Assembly (NCBI GenBank): GCA_040752975.1
Contig: JBFMHF010000020.1
Coordinates: 1 to 64,000 of the forward strand
Source: JADLDB01 sp040752975
Lineage (GTDB): Bacteria; Myxococcota; Myxococcia; Myxococcales; Myxococcaceae
DNA length: 64,000 nucleotides
Direction: 5' to 3'
In this document: one piece after another, positions 60,678 to 64,000 of the stretch
How the letters are laid out: every line of letters starts with the position of its first letter
How positions within the stretch are numbered: position 1 is the stretch's first letter
Position numbers and translations under genes: made by a program
The notes under the pieces: generated by a model
Databases searched by the model: none
Seen by the model: only the letters and a program-made list of their open reading frames with translations
Told to the model about the DNA's origin: nothing

Positions 60678-63313
60678 CACTCACCTCGCACCCCGAGGAC
60701 GGGGAGGATCGGCAGCCCGCGCAGGTACGCTTCCTGCGAGTAGTCGTAGCTGTGAATGACGCCCTCGACGTTGCCGCGGTTGGTGACGTTCTGCACGTCG
60801 AGGTACAGCGCCAGCATCCACTGCTTGAAGACGAAGCGCTTGTCGAGGCGCACGTCGAGCTGGAAGAAGTCGGGGAGCCGGCGGGTGAAGGCGATGTCGG
60901 CGATGGGCACGAAGTAGTTGCCGTTGGCGTCCCAGACCGCGGCCTTGATCTCCCGGTTGAGCGGCCCGGTGGTGTAGCGGATCTTCGCCCCGAGGATGAA
61001 GTCGTACGGCAGCTTGTAGCTGGCGACCACCACCAGGTTGTGCGGTTGGTCGAAGGGCGACAGGCCGTAGCTGGTGGCGCCGGCGAAGTCGCGCTCGCTG
61101 CGGGAGAAGCTGTAGCTCACCCAGCCGAAGAAGTTCTTCGTCAGCGCATGGCGCAACAGCACTTCCGCGCCGTAGGCCCGGCCGCGCCCTTCGCTGGTGT
61201 AGCGGAGGTCCACCTCTTCGACGTTCACGTCGCCGGTGGCGCCCAGCGTGGGCCGCGCCTGGTTGAAGAGCTGCTTGTAGTAGAGCTGCACGTCGAGGCT
61301 GATGGCGTCCGTGAAGCGCACCTCGGTGCCCACCATGTACTGGGAGGCGCCCTCCGGCAGCAGGTCCGGGTTGCCGAAGGTGGGCGACAGGAGCCCCTGC
61401 CGGAAGTCGGGCGGCTGGTGGTACAGCCCGGCGCCCCCCTTGATGAGCACGCGCTCGTGCACCTGCCAGAAGCCGGCGATGCGGGGGTCGAACCAGGCCT
61501 TGTTCATCTGCGAGTTGTAGTCGCCGCGGAGCCCGCCCACGAGCTTCAGGGCCGGGAGCGGCTTCCACACCAGGTCGAGGAAGAGCGCAGGAGCCACCTG
61601 CCAGTAGAACTCGGACTCGGCGACGAGGCGGCGAGAGGCGAACGGGTCGGGGATCTGGTTCAGCTTGATGGGCGGCGGCGCCTGCACCTCGACGCTGTAG
61701 GGCAGCACCTGGAAGTCGAGGCCGGTCACCACTTCCATCTTCGTCTCGGGCAGGCGCACCGTGACGGTGTTGCGGGAGAGGATCGGGAACTGCACGCTCT
61801 TCGCGTAGAGATCGCTGCCGACGGTGAAGGAGTAGTAGTCGACGCCGAAGGACGTGCGGGTGCGGAAGTCGACGCGCTCGGAGAACTGGTGGTCGAAGCC
61901 CACCAGCAGCTTGTTGTACACGAGCGAGGTGCCGAACTCGCCGCGTCCTTCCGGATCGAGCGCGGGGTTGGGCAGGAGCGCCACCAGCATGTCGGAGCTG
62001 CCGAAGGCGGTGATGAAGAGGCGCGACTTGCCCTTCGGCGGGCGCCACTCGGCGCGCACCTGGTAGTCGTAGTAGCGCGGCGCCACCGAGAAGGCGATCG
62101 CGTCCTCCGCGCCGAAGGCCTTGAGGACGGCCGGGAGGATGACGTCGATGTGGCTGCGCCGGAAGCTGGCGGCCACCGACCAGCTCTCCGAGATCGGGCC
62201 CTCGATGAGCGCCGATACGTCCACCAGGTTCAGGTCGGCGTAGCCGTGCCAGCCCTTCTTCGACGGCGTGCGCACCTCGGCCGTCACCAGCCCGCCGATG
62301 GCCCGGCCCCAGTCGGCGCCGAAGTTGCCGGCCTGGAAGGACAGGCTGTCGAGGAGGTTGGCGTTGAAGGTGCTGAAGAGGCCGCCGAAGTGAAACAGGA
62401 GCGGCACATTGGCCTCGTCCACGTACGTCTTGGTGTCCCAGGGCTTGCCGCCGCGCACGATGAGGAGCCCGAAGCCGAAGGGCGCGCGCGCCACGCCTGG
62501 CAGGTTCTGCACCACGCGGAAGGCGTCGCCCGCGGTGCCGGGGATGAGCTTGATCTCCTCCGTCTTCAGGGTGACCTGCGCCACCTCGCGGCGCTCCTTG
62601 GGGGCGCGCACCACGGTCTCGAAGCCGCCGTACGTCTTCTTGCGGACGAAGTACGTCACTTCGGTGCGGCGGTTGGGCAGGAAGTCTTCCTGCACCTTGT
62701 ACGTCTCGTAGCCGGCCACCACGACGGTGACGTTCTGCGTGCCCAGCGGGACGCCGGCGAGCGCGAAGGAGCCGTCGTCGGCGCTGACCGTCTCCTTCGC
62801 CGCGTCGCCCTCGCCGACGACGACCTGCGCCGCGGGGAGTGGATCTCTCGTGCCGCGCTCGACGATGCGCCCGGAGAAGTTCACCACCGGGGCGCCGCCG
62901 TCGACGCCGGCATCCAGCGCCGGGGCTTCGGGTTCGGGCGGGGGCTGAAAGAAGAACTGGTACGCGTACTGGATGCGCACGGGGGCGGGCTGGCCGTCCA
63001 CCTCCGCGGGGGAGAACTCGAACTGCCTCACGGCCGCGAGCGCCGCGGCGTCGAAGGCCTCGCCCGCGCTCTGCACCACCTTGAGGTCCAGCACCTTGCC
63101 GTCGGCGCCGATGTCGACCTCCATCACCACCGTCCCGCCCACCCCGGCGTCGGCCAGCTCGGGCGGGTAGACGGCGGGCACCTGCTTGAGCAGCGCCGGA
63201 GGCTTCGTCAGGACCCCCTGTGGAGCGCCCGCGTCGCCGTCCTGCGCGCTGGCCGCGAAGGGGAGGAGGAGGAGCCAGACGAGGAGCGCGCGGCGCACGG
63301 CGGGCCCCTGCAT
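60674..63313 (-). CDS. TonB-dependent receptor with an N-terminal TonB C-terminal-like domain
   Basis: 879 residues. Signal peptide (RALLVWLLLLPFAASAQ), then a TonB-C domain (about 40-125: PAVYPPELADAGVGGTVVMEV, FDAAALAAVRQFEFSPAEVDG), a carboxypeptidase-regulatory-like beta domain (about 145-230), a plug (GGFETVVRAPKERREVAQ, VVQNLPGVARAPFGFGLLIVRGG) and a 22-strand barrel ending in GVRGEW. TonB normally sits in the inner membrane; carrying its receptor-binding domain on the receptor itself is unusual. Confidence 0.9.
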   Translation of the reverse strand: MQGPAVRRALLVWLLLLPFAASAQDGDAGAPQGVLTKPPALLKQVPAVYPPELADAGVGGTVVMEVDIGADGKVLDLKVVQSAGEAFDAAALAAVRQFEFSPAEVDGQPAPVRIQYAYQFFFQPPPEPEAPALDAGVDGGAPVVNFSGRIVERGTRDPLPAAQVVVGEGDAAKETVSADDGSFALAGVPLGTQNVTVVVAGYETYKVQEDFLPNRRTEVTYFVRKKTYGGFETVVRAPKERREVAQVTLKTEEIKLIPGTAGDAFRVVQNLPGVARAPFGFGLLIVRGGKPWDTKTYVDEANVPLLFHFGGLFSTFNANLLDSLSFQAGNFGADWGRAIGGLVTAEVRTPSKKGWHGYADLNLVDVSALIEGPISESWSVAASFRRSHIDVILPAVLKAFGAEDAIAFSVAPRYYDYQVRAEWRPPKGKSRLFITAFGSSDMLVALLPNPALDPEGRGEFGTSLVYNKLLVGFDHQFSERVDFRTRTSFGVDYYSFTVGSDLYAKSVQFPILSRNTVTVRLPETKMEVVTGLDFQVLPYSVEVQAPPPIKLNQIPDPFASRRLVAESEFYWQVAPALFLDLVWKPLPALKLVGGLRGDYNSQMNKAWFDPRIAGFWQVHERVLIKGGAGLYHQPPDFRQGLLSPTFGNPDLLPEGASQYMVGTEVRFTDAISLDVQLYYKQLFNQARPTLGATGDVNVEEVDLRYTSEGRGRAYGAEVLLRHALTKNFFGWVSYSFSRSERDFAGATSYGLSPFDQPHNLVVVASYKLPYDFILGAKIRYTTGPLNREIKAAVWDANGNYFVPIADIAFTRRLPDFFQLDVRLDKRFVFKQWMLALYLDVQNVTNRGNVEGVIHSYDYSQEAYLRGLPILPVLGVRGEW

Positions 63314-63347
63314 AACGCAAGGCGACCGCAGGTGCATTCAGGCGCGA

Positions 63348-63590
63348 TCAGTCGTCGGACCGGCGGCCCAGCCAGAAGCCCGCCGCGAAGCCGAGGAGGG
63401 TGGCGCCGAGGATGATGGCGGTCCACTTCTCCTTCTCGTGCTCGGCGCGGTGTTGGCGCAGGCGCTCCAGCTCGGCGGAGGTGACGAGGTAGCCCTCGGG
63501 GGAGAGGTAGGCTCCGCCGTGGACCTCGTGGGACTCGCCGTCGAAGGTGTTGAGCACTCCGTCTTTCACTTCGAGCAGGTGCGCTTCCAT
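63348..63590 (-). CDS. small membrane protein
   Basis: 80 residues. N-terminal soluble part with HLLEVKDGVLNTFDGESHEV, a charged helix (ELERLRQHRAEHEKEKW) and one C-terminal membrane helix with a GxxxG-like AAGFWLG. No family recognised. It lies just upstream of the receptor gene on the same strand. Confidence 0.65.
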   Translation of the reverse strand: MEAHLLEVKDGVLNTFDGESHEVHGGAYLSPEGYLVTSAELERLRQHRAEHEKEKWTAIILGATLLGFAAGFWLGRRSDD

Positions 63591-63674
63591 GACGGGCCCA
63601 CCCTACGCCGCGCGGCGATGAAACACACCGCCCCCGTTGCGCGTACGGGCGCGGCCATGGTTGACCGCACCCTC

Positions 63675-64000
63675 ATGTGTCGCCTGCCGCTGTTGCTCTG
63701 CCTCGTCGGGTCCGTCGCGTCCGCTCAGGTGACGAAGACGACGACGACGCTGACCATGCCCGACTGTCCGGGTGACAATTCCTACCAGGTCGACGTGTAC
63801 CGGCCTGCCGGGACGCCGCCCTTTCCCGTGGTGGCGATCGGCCACGGCTTTCAGAACAGCAAGGACAACTACGCGGTGGTGGCCAACGAGCTGGCGACGC
63901 AGGGAGTCCTGGTGGTGGTGCCCCAGTTCCCGACGCTGTTCCGCTGTGGCACGACGGATCACGCCAGGAATGGGCGGATTCTGCTCGCGGCGATCGATCA
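63675..64000 (+). CDS. secreted alpha/beta-hydrolase, truncated by the window end
   Basis: The first 108 or so residues are visible. Signal peptide CRLPLLLCLVGSVASA, then YQVDVYRPAGTPPFPVVAIGHGFQNSKDNYAVVANELA, the start of a chlorophyllase/dienelactone-hydrolase-like fold with the oxyanion HGF. An in-frame ATG at 63657 is an alternative start. The nucleophile lies beyond the window. Confidence 0.75.
   Translation, partial: MCRLPLLLCLVGSVASAQVTKTTTTLTMPDCPGDNSYQVDVYRPAGTPPFPVVAIGHGFQNSKDNYAVVANELATQGVLVVVPQFPTLFRCGTTDHARNGRILLAAID

Overview
The window looks like a chromosomal segment of a myxobacterium (Myxococcota). It is very GC-rich with G/C-ending codons and carries five Hanks-type Ser/Thr kinases. 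It also has many lipoproteins with Asp/Gly/Ala-rich linkers after the lipobox and a paired DUF1592/DUF1552 cassette. At least thirteen gene pairs overlap by exactly four bases (ATGA or GTGA), so translational coupling is the usual operon form. I see no insertion sequence, prophage, rRNA or CRISPR array.

Layout. 23-6499 (minus) is an arginine operon, argC - argJ/argB fusion - argR - argH - argF - small membrane protein, with a candidate ArgR operator just upstream of argC. 6654-6792 (minus) holds the most unusual object: a circularly permuted tRNA. Its 3' half (anticodon arm UCC, T arm, acceptor 3' strand) lies upstream of its 5' half (acceptor 5' strand, D arm), inside an outer helix. 13467-13598 (minus) holds a second element with the same outer frame around a T-arm-like hairpin. 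6852-14861 carries an adenylate cyclase, an esterase lipoprotein, the DUF1592/DUF1552 pair and a pirin. 14910-23679 carries two kinases (one fused to a macro domain), an Nbr1-type lipoprotein, a metallo-hydrolase, a quinone oxidoreductase and an ECF sigma/anti-sigma/Spy-like operon.

23757-30749 carries a Lon-like protease, a glycogen-binding-like protein, a minimal sigma-region-2 protein, a lytic transglycosylase, a sensor kinase and a PNPOx-like protein. 30837-35838 (minus) is the oxidative pentose-phosphate operon zwf-opcA-small ORF-pgl-gnd. 36034-47316 carries an orphan pseudopilin, an APC permease coupled to a kinase, a hybrid histidine kinase, a hydrolase, an M16 protease and miaE. 47412-54823 carries ppa, a copper monooxygenase-like protein, a GNAT, hsp20 and two Cys-rich lipoproteins. 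54918-64000 carries a PEGA kinase, an XdhC-like protein, several lipoproteins, a TonB/TonB-receptor fusion and a truncated hydrolase.

Functional view: two compact metabolic operons (arginine, NADPH production) sit among envelope and signalling genes. The strongest candidate for an undescribed system is the pair of structured RNAs at 6654-6792 and 13467-13598.
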